Shown in pieces: positions 26,437-33,638 of a stretch of 64,000 nt of DNA (positions are counted from its first letter, which is position 1; each line of letters opens with the position of its first letter). The translations under genes were made by a program, and so were the position numbers. Source of the DNA: Streptococcus oralis subsp. dentisani (lineage in GTDB: Bacteria; Bacillota; Bacilli; Lactobacillales; Streptococcaceae); NCBI RefSeq assembly GCF_007475365.1, contig NZ_CP034442.1, positions 1,116,001-1,180,000 on the forward strand. Reading direction: 5' to 3'. The notes beneath the pieces were generated by a model. It had not been told where the DNA came from, made no database searches, and was given only the letters and a program-made list of their open reading frames with translations.

Positions 26437-26502
26437 TCTATCTTATCTATTTTAAAGATAAATTTACCACAAAAACACACTGAGATACTCGTCCCAGTAT
26501 GT

Positions 26503-26865
26503 TTATTTCATTTTGGATAACTTCATCAATAAACTTAAGCGTTCATCATTTTTGAGCTCTGATAACAAGCAAATCAACCGCTCATATCCAAGTTCTTTCT
26601 TCTGCTTGATTAATGAATTCATCACAGCCACCAAATCCTCTGACGTAAAATTCCTTAAGTAAAGTGTAATATAACTTCCACTATTAGAAAATAGGCTAAC
26701 ATGAATTGCATTATGTTCTTTTTGCCTAATTTTCATTCCTCCTGTAGACTCCCTAATATAAAACTCATACACTGTCTTTTTCGGATAGCAATCAAATGAG
26801 TTTTCGAATTCTCTGCGATTTTTATAGAGAATATAGTTAATGAGTGAATAATATTTTAGAAACAT
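26503..26865 (-). CDS. Hypothetical protein (120 aa), element-encoded
   Basis: A basic, probably soluble protein with no recognised domain; the middle reads IRQKEHNAIHVSLFSNSGSY and the end is helical and charged. GGAGGGAA precedes the ATG. The upstream region contains the string GGCATACTA in promoter position, as also seen before the recombinase and initiator genes of the same element. It is therefore probably part of the element's own backbone and co-regulated with replication or excision functions. Confidence 0.6.
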   Translation of the reverse strand: MFLKYYSLINYILYKNRREFENSFDCYPKKTVYEFYIRESTGGMKIRQKEHNAIHVSLFSNSGSYITLYLRNFTSEDLVAVMNSLIKQKKELGYERLICLLSELKNDERLSLLMKLSKMK

Positions 26866-27030
26866 AGTTGTTCCCTCCGTAATTGTTTTTATAATTATAG
26901 TATGCCTTTTTTTTCAAATTATAAAAATAAAAAATTAAAAAAACTGATAAAGGTATTATTTTCTTCTCAATTTTTTTGTAGTTTTTCCTCTTTCTCTCAT
27001 CTTTCTTTTTTTTTGCGATTCTGATTTTTT

Positions 27031-27083
27031 CTGTGTGTTTAGCGTTGACAGGAACGTATGTGTAAGTCACGCTAAACACACAG
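27031..27083. repeat. Long inverted repeat, candidate replication or transfer origin
   Basis: CTGTGTGTTTAGCGTTGAC at 27031-27049 is inverted at 27066-27083 (GTCACGCTAAACACACAG), 18 paired positions with a single unpaired base and a 16-base loop AGGAACGTATGTGTAA. No gene overlaps it convincingly. Long hairpins upstream of rolling-circle initiators often serve as double-strand, single-strand or transfer origins. Assignment here is inferred. Confidence 0.55.
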
Positions 27084-27142
27084 TACTAGGTAAAAGTGAA
27101 TAACGTAAAAAAACTTATCCTGATTTTTTTATTTTAAAATTT

Positions 27143-27231
27143 ATGGCATACTAATAATATCAAGATAATTGATTGAGTAGAGACGTAACTAATATAGCTA
27201 CGTTTTTTATGTTTGAAAGGAGGTAGCTATC
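27143..27231 (+). promoter_or_regulatory. GGCATACTAAT promoter-like motif with an attenuator-like hairpin
   Basis: ATGGCATACTAATAAT (about 27143-27158) fits an extended -10. Some 30 bases on, CGTAACTA / TAGCTACG followed by six Ts (27185-27209) forms a terminator-like hairpin, then GAAAGGAGG and a tiny open frame. The same order occurs before the initiator gene at 29140-29218. Promoter plus early terminator is the layout of attenuation-controlled leaders. Confidence 0.5.
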
Positions 27232-27291
27232 GTGGAAACAGTAGGTTTAAGCTGGGTTAGGAAAGAACCAGTTTTGTATTTCATTAACTAA
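27232..27291 (+). CDS. Very short open frame (19 codons) with a strong Shine-Dalgarno
   Basis: GTG start seven bases after AAAGGAGG; it reads METVGLSWVRKEPVLYFIN and stops at 27291. It could be a leader peptide for the downstream recombinase transcript or the start of a deleted gene. Its last codons lie in the first copy of the 135-bp tandem repeat. Confidence 0.35.
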   Translation: METVGLSWVRKEPVLYFIN

Positions 27292-27535
27292 AAAAAAATA
27301 AATGTATAGATAATAAAAAAGATGTCAATAGCAGTTTAAAAAAATTTTTTGATCGTAACAAAGTAAAGAATAAAAGTAAAAAACGAAAGTAAATAACAGG
27401 AACCAATTTTTGTATTACATTTACCAATAAAAAATAAATGTATAGATAATAAAAGTAATGTCAACAGCAGTTTAAAAAAATTTTTTGATCATAACAAAGT
27501 AAAAAATCAAAGTATAAAAACTAAAGTAAATAACA
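27265..27535. repeat. Two tandem ~135-bp direct repeats
   Basis: 27265-27399 and 27400-27535 are about 80 percent alike and share strings such as AAATGTATAGATAATAAA, the block GCAGTTTAAAAAAATTTTTT followed by GATC, and TAACAAAGTAAA. They are extremely AT-rich, with no coding potential. Position between the long inverted repeat and the recombinase gene suggests a partitioning, origin or regulatory role. Confidence 0.7.
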
Positions 27536-27870
27536 AAAGTCTAAAAATCAAATACAAAAACTAGCTTAGCTCAGTCGCTAAATTCAGAGCAATTAAACCT
27601 GAAAAAGACTAACAAGAAAAAACAACAGATTTTTATCTGCAAGATGGAACTCTACATTTTATTTGAATTGAGTCAACTTGTCATGTTGTAAAATGACTTG
27701 GTTATCTTCTTAGCCATCAATTAAGAAGCGCCCTAAGCAAAGGGAAGATACTACATCAGTGAATATAAGCTTAAGTCACTGCACTACTTCAACTTGAATA
27801 AAAAAGACCTTAAGATTTTTCTTAAGATCTTCTTTAAAAGCACATTATCTACTATAGAAAGGAAAGAACT
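27536..27870 (+). promoter_or_regulatory. Leader region of the second recombinase with hairpins
   Basis: No protein gene is seen. CTTGTCATG and its partner AAATGACTTGG make an imperfect hairpin near 27674-27702. AGACCTTAAGA / CTTAAGATCT make a stronger one near 27807-27834, ending about 36 bases before the recombinase ATG. A structured, regulated leader is likely. Confidence 0.45.
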
Positions 27871-28881
27871 ATGGCAAAGAAGAGACGTAGTCGTGCTGAT
27901 CGACGAAAAGCTAAAGAGAAAGCTAAGAAACAACAGATGGATTCTCTAACTACTTTCGAAGGCCGTAAACAATTCGTCCAATCTAAAGGACTAACTAATC
28001 TAGTCACGCGCTTTAAAAAAGGAAAGGGTATCAAGCGAAATGAATCCAAAAAAACGGGAGAGGACATTCATTTAATCCATACCGACCGAACTCTTCATAA
28101 CTACGCTGGGTCCTGGAGCAGATTTGCTTCCTTTGTTGCCTCAATAACTACTGCCGAAGATTTAGAAGCTCTTGAAAAATCTAACAATATTGAGGGATGG
28201 ATTGACTTAGTAAATCAATACTTAAAACATTGTAAGAAATTAGGACTTTCTGCTCCAACCCAGTCAACCTATAAAGCAGCATTAGCCAAAGTTTTAGGAG
28301 TACCTTCTACCGCTTTTATTGCAACGGATATTCGATATCGAGCCGACAAAAAGAATAATCGTTTGAAGTCTAATGACGACAGGATGTCTGAAGAAACAAA
28401 TAATCGCTGGTTCTCAATCGTATCTGCCACTGGACTACGAAAAAATGAATTAAAAGCTATTACTGGAGACTCCCTCTACCAACGTGAGGATGGCCAATAT
28501 TATCTTAAAATTATTGGTAAAAAACATAAATCAAAAGGAGCACGAGATCGTTGGGTTCCGATTATTACGCGAGACAAAGAAGAATTAGAAAGGCTTGTTG
28601 AAGAATTTAAACTAGCTGGTAAAAAACGTGTGTTTCAAGTTCCAACTGCTTTAAAACCTCATAAATATCGTGCTGAATACGCAAAACGTCTTTATCTTCT
28701 TGTCGCGCGAGATCCCAAAGATATCAAAGATAAAAAAGAAAAAATTTATCTACGAGGCGAATTAAAAGGTGTTGCCCTTGATCGAAAGGCTTGTTTAATT
28801 GTATCACGTGCTCTCGGACACAATCGACCAGAAGAATTTCAAAAATCCTACGCCTATAAGTTAATCTCACAAGCAAACTAA
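27871..28881 (+). CDS. Tyrosine recombinase, second copy type, unrelated to the integrase
   Basis: A 336-residue protein beginning with a very basic stretch (KKRRSRADRRKAKEKAKK). The catalytic set of tyrosine recombinases is visible: ATGLRKNEL (Arg 190), a basic beta-hairpin with KIIGKKHKSK, HKYR (His 264, Arg 267), ALGHNR (His 317) and SYAY with the nucleophile at Tyr 327 or 329. AAAGGAAAG precedes the ATG. The domain 85-165 is the core-binding region. It may resolve multimers of a circular intermediate or act at another site. Its place near the initiator gene and tandem repeats fits a plasmid-type resolvase. No phage genes are near. Confidence 0.75.
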   Translation: MAKKRRSRADRRKAKEKAKKQQMDSLTTFEGRKQFVQSKGLTNLVTRFKKGKGIKRNESKKTGEDIHLIHTDRTLHNYAGSWSRFASFVASITTAEDLEALEKSNNIEGWIDLVNQYLKHCKKLGLSAPTQSTYKAALAKVLGVPSTAFIATDIRYRADKKNNRLKSNDDRMSEETNNRWFSIVSATGLRKNELKAITGDSLYQREDGQYYLKIIGKKHKSKGARDRWVPIITRDKEELERLVEEFKLAGKKRVFQVPTALKPHKYRAEYAKRLYLLVARDPKDIKDKKEKIYLRGELKGVALDRKACLIVSRALGHNRPEEFQKSYAYKLISQAN

Positions 28882-29001
28882 GTAACTTTTTCCAAACATT
28901 ATGATATATCTCTCATTAAAATTAAAAAATTCAACTAAATAAAAATCGTACTGAAAGTATTGATTTCTTTCTTAACATTCTTGTTCTAAACTAAAAAAAT
29001 T

Positions 29002-29028
29002 AAAGTAGGTAAAAACCTACTTTTTTTC
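29002..29028 (+). terminator. Terminator after the second recombinase
   Basis: AAAGTAGG / CCTACTTT arms and a T run. A second hairpin, CACTCAAA / TTTGAGTG type with seven Ts, follows at 29060-29082. Confidence 0.8.
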
Positions 29029-29098
29029 TTCAAAACCTTGTTACGACGCGTTTTTAAAGCACTCAAAATTGAGTGTTTTTTTGTTTTAAAAAATTTTT

Positions 29099-29218
29099 TT
29101 CACTAAAAAATAAAAAAAACACAGTTTTTAGTGAAGTTCCTGGCATACTAATTATATATGAAAAAAAAAGGGATAAATTGAATTACAAATGCGGTTAAAA
29201 TAATTTAACTGCTTTTTT
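29099..29218 (+). promoter_or_regulatory. Hairpin, GGCATACTAAT promoter motif and attenuator upstream of the initiator gene
   Basis: TTCACTAAAAA (29099-29109) and TTTTTAGTGAA (29125-29135) form perfect 11-bp arms. CTGGCATACTAATTAT follows at about 29140-29155 as an extended -10. GCGGTTAAA / TTTAACTGC and six Ts (29191-29218) form an attenuator-like terminator before the gene. The same motif order appears at 27143-27209. Confidence 0.5.
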
Positions 29219-29282
29219 CAATCTCTAATACTTCCTAGCATAATTTCAATCAAAAATAATAGTAGAAAGGAAACCTTAAATC

Positions 29283-30626
29283 ATGAAAAGTCAAAATAAA
29301 CAGATGCATTTAAATGAGAAAGAAATTCAATCTTGTTTTAGTTTTATGAATTCCTTCTGGGGGTTTGATCGCATGGTTTTTAACTTAGGTGAAAAACTAA
29401 TTGTTGACATTGAAAAACTGATAGAATTCAAAAAAAAGAATCCTCATGAAGTTAAAAAATTTACTCACAATTCAAATCAGATAGAAGATTTAATTATCCA
29501 ATCAAGGGAATTCGGAAGACTTGAAATTGGAAAAATTTATAAAAAAGAAAGCGGAGATACTGTTAATTATTGCTTACTCCAGCTGAATCATGGAGGTCTA
29601 AATTTTGAAACTCTCTCTATTTCAGCAATACGAAAGAAACTAATAAACGTTATAACAGGAATCAAACAGCAAACTGGTATTTGGATTATCCCAACAATTA
29701 TTAGGGTTCATGAAATGGAAATCGCATTTACATTTGCTACTGATGCGATTATTCATTTTCAAACAAGGAATTTATTATTGAGGAGCTTATCTAATACATC
29801 TCAAGTAAATAAAATAGTTTATACAAAATGTTCAACTCCTGATGATCACCATATTCTTTCAAGTAAAAAAAATGAAAACTTGTCGCATGTTCTTTACGAT
29901 AAAACAGCAAAAGCAGAACATAATAAACAGATTGAATTAAACGTATCTCGTAAATATCGCGTCTATAGATACGAAATGACACTGAATGAAAAAAAAATTA
30001 AAAGTGAATTCCAGACTACTGACTTAGATAAACTACACAATGATCAGCTCTATTCATTTGTATATAGTGTAATTGAGAAAGGATTGTCCAACTTTAAGAT
30101 ATTTGTTCAAACTTCAGTTAGAGATACCCAAAATAAGTTAAAAGAATTGTATGAAGAAAAAGGTAAAGATGAATATATAAAAACTTTTTTTGACACTCAA
30201 TTAAATCATGCTATGAATTATTTATATCCAATAACATTTGATGAATCTATTTTCTTATTTATTGATGTATCTAAATTTATAAAGCCAAAAAACTGTGCAA
30301 GAACTAAAAGAAATCTGGTTAAAAGAAGTAGAAAGAATGATTTAAAGAAAGAGAGTTATTTTCTTTCTATTATGATTACATGGCAAGTACTATATCTCTT
30401 TTGCTTAATGCTAAATACTCTATATCTTGTTCCTTTCCTTGATTTTGGTTGCTACAAGGATAATCAAAATAATGAACTCCTTTCTTTTAAAATCCCTAGT
30501 TTTACAAATGAAGAAAAAGATTCATTTTTTAATGAAATTATTCAAAGCAAGGATAAAGACATAGGTTCATTCCTGGATTCTTTTTTTAATAGAAATTGGA
30601 AAAATATTTATACCATTTTAATATAA
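29283..30626 (+). CDS. Rolling-circle-type replication initiator / relaxase-like protein
   Basis: A 447-residue protein. The middle has a block typical of Rep_trans-like and phage/plasmid initiators: AFTFATDAIIHFQTRNLLLR, then LSHVLYDKTAKAEHNKQ and YRVYRYEMTLN, the strand pattern in which such proteins carry a Y-D-K and an R-Y-E motif. The catalytic Tyr is not certain from inspection. These proteins nick a double-strand origin, or act as MobT-like relaxases on integrative elements. AGAAAGGAAA lies upstream. It is followed by a perfect bidirectional terminator, then the excisionase-like gene. A hydrophobic segment near 365-385 is unusual for the family. Confidence 0.55.
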   Translation: MKSQNKQMHLNEKEIQSCFSFMNSFWGFDRMVFNLGEKLIVDIEKLIEFKKKNPHEVKKFTHNSNQIEDLIIQSREFGRLEIGKIYKKESGDTVNYCLLQLNHGGLNFETLSISAIRKKLINVITGIKQQTGIWIIPTIIRVHEMEIAFTFATDAIIHFQTRNLLLRSLSNTSQVNKIVYTKCSTPDDHHILSSKKNENLSHVLYDKTAKAEHNKQIELNVSRKYRVYRYEMTLNEKKIKSEFQTTDLDKLHNDQLYSFVYSVIEKGLSNFKIFVQTSVRDTQNKLKELYEEKGKDEYIKTFFDTQLNHAMNYLYPITFDESIFLFIDVSKFIKPKNCARTKRNLVKRSRKNDLKKESYFLSIMITWQVLYLFCLMLNTLYLVPFLDFGCYKDNQNNELLSFKIPSFTNEEKDSFFNEIIQSKDKDIGSFLDSFFNRNWKNIYTILI

Positions 30627-30674
30627 ATTCTGATTAAAAAATTGAAAAAGAATTAATACAGCAACGTTTTCCTG

Positions 30675-30709
30675 TTTTTTAAGTCTTCAACCCTTGAAGA
30701 CTTAAAAAA
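30675..30709. terminator. Perfect bidirectional terminator
   Basis: TTTTTTAAGTCTTCAA and its exact complement TTGAAGACTTAAAAAA around a CCC loop. It separates the initiator gene from the excisionase-integrase pair. Confidence 0.9.
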
Positions 30710-30761
30710 CAAAATCCAAACTAATAAAATTTAAATCTAAAAGAAAGAAACGGTACTATTT

Positions 30762-31022
30762 ATGAATTTATTTATTCCAGACGAAGTAATTCGGCAATTT
30801 AAATTACTAATATCAGATACTGTTAAGAAAGAACTGGATAAATTTTTGGATATTAATGAAAATACCAACCAATTTTTAAATAAAAAGCAGACTTGTGAAT
30901 ATTTGAATATATCCAACAATACTTTAGACAACTGGATTAAGCAAGGCTTACCTTGCATTAAGGTTGGAAAAACTGTTCGCTTTAGCAAAACAGAAATCAA
31001 TCGCTGGTTACAAAAGCAGTAG
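30762..31022 (+). CDS. Excisionase-like helix-turn-helix protein
   Basis: An 86-residue protein with a MerR/excisionase-type winged HTH in its C-terminal half: LNKKQTCEYLNISNNTLDNW, IKQGLPCIKVGKTVRF, SKTEINRWLQK. Proteins of this kind bend DNA at attachment arms and bias recombination toward excision. It lies immediately upstream of the integrase on the same strand, the standard position. The N-terminal 35 residues are helical and may mediate oligomerisation. A generic regulator role is possible. Confidence 0.78.
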   Translation: MNLFIPDEVIRQFKLLISDTVKKELDKFLDINENTNQFLNKKQTCEYLNISNNTLDNWIKQGLPCIKVGKTVRFSKTEINRWLQKQ

Positions 31023-31089
31023 AAATTCTATGGTCATTTGTTATAATGTAACCATGGTATTTTCTAGCTCAATTCAAAAGGAGAATACT

Positions 31090-32307
31090 ATGTCTATTAC
31101 AGAAACTAAAAACGGAACCTATCGCTTACGTGTCTATATTCCTGAGGAAGTGAAGTCTTCACTAGGTGTTGATAAGAAAGTGATTGAAAAACGATTCAAA
31201 ACAAGGATTGAAGCAAAAAAATATGAACTAGAACTTAAAAATAAGATTGATAAAATTCTTAGTGGCGGATCTGCTTCATTAGAGAATAGCGGTTCTATTC
31301 TCTTTTCGGATTTCTATCAAAACGTTTGGTGGCAATCTTACAAAGCAGGTCAAACTACTTCTGCTGCCAAACCACCATCTCAAGCAACTATAGTTGGAAC
31401 AGAAATTGCTTTTAGAAAACACATCTTACCCTTACTTGGGAATTATTCAATAGACTTTCTTAATCAAAATAAGCAAGTTGTGCTAAATCTATTGACTCAA
31501 AAGGCTGAAGAATATGCAAATTTCAAAGTTATCAGGAGCTACGTTAACTCTATCTTTGACTGGGCAGAAGAATTAGAGTATATCGAAACTAATCGTCTCT
31601 CTAAAACCATTAGCCGTATCAAAGCAACTAAGAAAATCAAGCTACAGGAATCTAAAAAAGATGAAGATTTATATCTATCTCAAGAAGAACTTCAAGCATG
31701 GTTTACAGCTTTTGAAAAGGATTTAGAGACTGAAAAAATTCTATTCAAAGACTATGTTTTGTTCTATACTACCTTCTTTTTAGGAGATAGAAAGTCAGAG
31801 AGCTACGCTTTGCAATGGAAACATATTGATTTCAAAAATCAACAAATTCAATTGGTTCAAGCCTTAGATCGATATAAAAATCGAAAGTCAACTAAAGGGA
31901 ATAAAAAGACGATTTTTTCGATTCCACAAGAACTTACCGACTTGTTAAATTCTTGGAAGAAGCAACAAAAATCTGAACTGGCTTCATTTAACATCATGCA
32001 GACTCCAGAACAGTATGTGTTTACGTACATTGATACAAAGGGAAATGTAAACAGTTGTCTCCATGCTGATTACCTTAACAACAAGATGAAATCTGTTAAG
32101 CGTCGTCATCCAGATCTTGCACATGCAACCCCTCATAAATTACGACATACAGGAGCCACACTCGCTAAACAGGCAGGAACCCCTATGGAAGATATTTCTG
32201 AAGCACTCACTCACAGTGATACAATTACAACTAAGACTTATGTCAACACTTCAAATGTAATTCCAATGGCTGTTGGAGAAATTGCCTTTCGTAATCTTAA
32301 AAAATAA
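31090..32307 (+). CDS. int: Tyrosine integrase of the rpsI-targeting element
   Basis: A 405-residue phage/Tn916-type integrase. The start at ATG 31090 follows AAAGGAG; a longer upstream frame overlaps the excisionase gene in another frame and is rejected. The N-terminal arm-binding domain is at about 1-60, the core-binding domain at about 65-175, and the catalytic domain at 200-390. The catalytic domain shows LGDRKSESYALQW (Arg), HKLRHTGATLA (His, Arg), LTHSDTITTKTYV (His, Tyr). It recombines the element's att with the 3' end of rpsI. The stop lies 263 bases from the S9 stop codon. Its C-terminus matches the remnant at 9561-9638. Confidence 0.93.
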   Translation: MSITETKNGTYRLRVYIPEEVKSSLGVDKKVIEKRFKTRIEAKKYELELKNKIDKILSGGSASLENSGSILFSDFYQNVWWQSYKAGQTTSAAKPPSQATIVGTEIAFRKHILPLLGNYSIDFLNQNKQVVLNLLTQKAEEYANFKVIRSYVNSIFDWAEELEYIETNRLSKTISRIKATKKIKLQESKKDEDLYLSQEELQAWFTAFEKDLETEKILFKDYVLFYTTFFLGDRKSESYALQWKHIDFKNQQIQLVQALDRYKNRKSTKGNKKTIFSIPQELTDLLNSWKKQQKSELASFNIMQTPEQYVFTYIDTKGNVNSCLHADYLNNKMKSVKRRHPDLAHATPHKLRHTGATLAKQAGTPMEDISEALTHSDTITTKTYVNTSNVIPMAVGEIAFRNLKK

Positions 32308-32400
32308 TAGTGTGAATTTGGTGTGAAAAGTGGTGTGAATTTTGCTAAAAATCATCAAAAAAACACCCCATGGTGTGAACCATGAAGTGTTGTAAATGTT
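32308..32400. repeat. GTGTGAA repeats after the integrase gene (candidate arm sites)
   Basis: GTGTGAA occurs at 32310-32316, 32321-32327, 32334-32340 and 32374-32380, spaced 11 and 13 bases for the first three. The last lies in a hairpin CATGG-TGTGAA-CCATG. The same motif in both orientations flanks the other end of the element. Arm-type integrase sites are the simplest reading. Confidence 0.6.
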
Positions 32401-32516
32401 GTATCGTAGCTGGTTCTTAACGTTTAGAGGCAACTGACTTTGTCAGGTTGCAGCCACATTTGTAAGCGACTAAAGTCGCAACAACTGTGTCAATTGCACC
32501 AATTTAGTATGAAAAT

Positions 32517-32618
32517 ATAAAAAAGAACACCCCAAAAGGTGCTCTTTGTAAGTATAGTAATTCTTTCGAATTAACGTTTACTAAATTGTGATGCTTTACG
32601 AGCTTTCTTAAGACCTGG
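32517..32618 (-). repeat. Proximal attachment site (att 3): end of rpsI with terminator
   Basis: The genuine 3' end of rpsI plus its terminator, repeated at 2458-2559 with two differences. The 35-bp core (32584-32618) is shared by all three copies. Recombination here leaves the S9 protein unchanged. Confidence 0.9.
32519..32548 (-). terminator. rpsI terminator
   Basis: AAAGAACACC / GGTGCTCTTT arms around a CCAAAA loop; on the minus strand followed by a T run. A near copy lies at 2460-2489. Confidence 0.85.
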
Positions 32619-32963
32619 CTTCTTACGTTCAACTTTACGTGAGTCACGTGTAAGAAGTCCTGCGCGTTTCAATGAATCGCGGAAGTCTGGGTCTACTTGA
32701 AGAAGGGCACGAGCGATACCGTGACGGATAGCTCCTGATTGACCAGCGTATCCACCACCTACAACGTTAACGAAAACGTCGTATGAACCTACAGTTGAAG
32801 TAACTGCGAATGGTTGGTTGATAACAAGACGAAGGTCAGCGTGTGGGATGTACTCTTCAACATCTTTTTTGTTAACAGTGATTTTACCAGTTCCTGGAAC
32901 AAGGCGAACGCGTGCAACAGCGTTTTTACGACGTCCAGTACCTGCATATTGTGCTTGTGACAT
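32571..32963 (-). CDS. rpsI: 30S ribosomal protein S9
   Basis: A 130-residue full-length S9: [20 protein letters not shown] at the start and [16 protein letters not shown] at the end, where the basic tail reaches the ribosomal P site. It follows rplM by 18 bases in the conserved L13-S9 operon. Its last 11 codons and terminator form the attachment site for the two elements to its left, so the present 3' end was supplied by the most recent insertion. Confidence 0.98.
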   Translation of the reverse strand: MSQAQYAGTGRRKNAVARVRLVPGTGKITVNKKDVEEYIPHADLRLVINQPFAVTSTVGSYDVFVNVVGGGYAGQSGAIRHGIARALLQVDPDFRDSLKRAGLLTRDSRKVERKKPGLKKARKASQFSKR

Positions 32964-32981
32964 ACTTTATTGTTCCTTTCC

Positions 32982-33428
32982 TTAGATAAGTCCTGAAATA
33001 TCAAGAACTTCTGGTTGTTGTGCAGCGTGAGTGTGCTCAGCTCCAACGAATACTTTCAATTTCATACCTTGAGCACGGCCAAGAGTATTGTGTGGGAGCA
33101 TACCTTTAACTGATTTTTCGATCAAACGTACTGCATTTTTAGAACGAAGTTCACCAGCAGAGATTTGTTTCAATCCACCTGGGTGGTTTGAGTGAGTGTA
33201 GTAGATCTTATCAGTTGCTTTTTTACCAGTCAATTTAACTTTTTCAGCATTGATAACGATTACGAAGTCACCTGTATCAGCGTGTGGTGTGAATGTTGGT
33301 TTGTTTTTTCCGCGAAGTACGCTAGCAACAACTGCTGAAAGGCGTCCAAGAGGTACATCAGTTGCGTCAACAACGTACCATTTGCGTTCTACTTGGCCTG
33401 GTTTAGCCATGAATGTAGTTTTGTTCAT
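32982..33428 (-). CDS. rplM: 50S ribosomal protein L13
   Basis: A 148-residue full-length L13 ([55 protein letters not shown]). The start at 33428 is chosen: GGAGAAA lies just before it and the family starts here, while upstream in-frame codons translate the structured leader. It is the first gene of the L13-S9 operon. Confidence 0.97.
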   Translation of the reverse strand: MNKTTFMAKPGQVERKWYVVDATDVPLGRLSAVVASVLRGKNKPTFTPHADTGDFVIVINAEKVKLTGKKATDKIYYTHSNHPGGLKQISAGELRSKNAVRLIEKSVKGMLPHNTLGRAQGMKLKVFVGAEHTHAAQQPEVLDISGLI

Positions 33429-33439
33429 GATTTCTCCTA

Positions 33440-33536
33440 TATGAATATCGTTTTTGTTTACAGGGCGGATGTTCCGGTCCGCGGGGTATTTGAAAGGTTC
33501 CGGGGCCTTACAAATGGGGTAAACAATACCGTCTAC
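33440..33536 (-). ncRNA. L13 ribosomal-leader-like RNA upstream of rplM
   Basis: A GC-rich, structured leader in an AT-rich genome, located in the 5' untranslated region: GTTTACCCCATTTG, AAGGCCCCGGAACC, CCCGCGGACCGGAACATCCG, then CTGTAAAC. GTTTAC at the start pairs with GTAAAC at the end. Firmicutes L13 operons have an autoregulatory leader in this place. I infer homology from position and folding, not from a covariance search. Confidence 0.7.
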
Positions 33537-33537
33537 T

Positions 33538-33567
33538 ATCATACCAAATTTTACTACTAAAAGTCAA
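33538..33567 (-). promoter_or_regulatory. rplM-rpsI promoter
   Basis: Minus strand TTGACT (33562-33567), an 18-base spacer, TATGAT (33538-33543). Confidence 0.75.
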
Positions 33568-33610
33568 TAGATATGTAAAATATTTTTACCGATTTCGCTG
33601 TTTAACATCT

Positions 33611-33634
33611 AGAAAAACCTCGCTTTCGCGAGGC
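33611..33634 (-). terminator. Terminator of the ABC-2 exporter operon
   Basis: CCTCGC-TTTC-GCGAGG hairpin, then TTTTT on the minus strand, directly after the permease stop. Confidence 0.88.
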
Positions 33635-33638
33635 TCTC

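Larger units (their letters stand above)
10771..32618. mobile_element. Right integrative element (about 21.8 kb) in the rpsI 3' end, carrying the pfbA/gal/ABC block and PezAT
   Basis: Bounded by att 2 and the rpsI end. An intact tyrosine integrase stops 263 bases from rpsI, with an excisionase-like gene, a rolling-circle-type initiator and a second tyrosine recombinase behind it. GTGTGAA motifs lie inside both ends (10915-10921 and 10967-10973 at the left; 32310-32340 and 32374-32380 at the right), as expected of integrase arm sites. There is no type IV secretion gene and no FtsK-like coupling protein, so it would be an integrative mobilisable or satellite-type element at most. Cargo from 11.2 to 24.4 kb resembles a chromosomal pneumococcal locus. 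Whether it always travelled with the integrase is not certain. Confidence 0.78.

Noticed and set aside
26837..27079. 80-codon minus-strand open frame
   Set aside because: It begins inside the long inverted repeat, overlaps the start of the 120-aa gene and has a low-complexity Lys/Tyr/Asn composition.
2525..32618. Complete integrative conjugative element
   Set aside because: No type IV secretion, coupling-protein or clear canonical relaxase genes are present. At most it is a mobilisable or satellite element.
10771..32618. Prophage
   Set aside because: No capsid, terminase, tail, holin or lysin genes. Only recombinase and initiator functions are seen.
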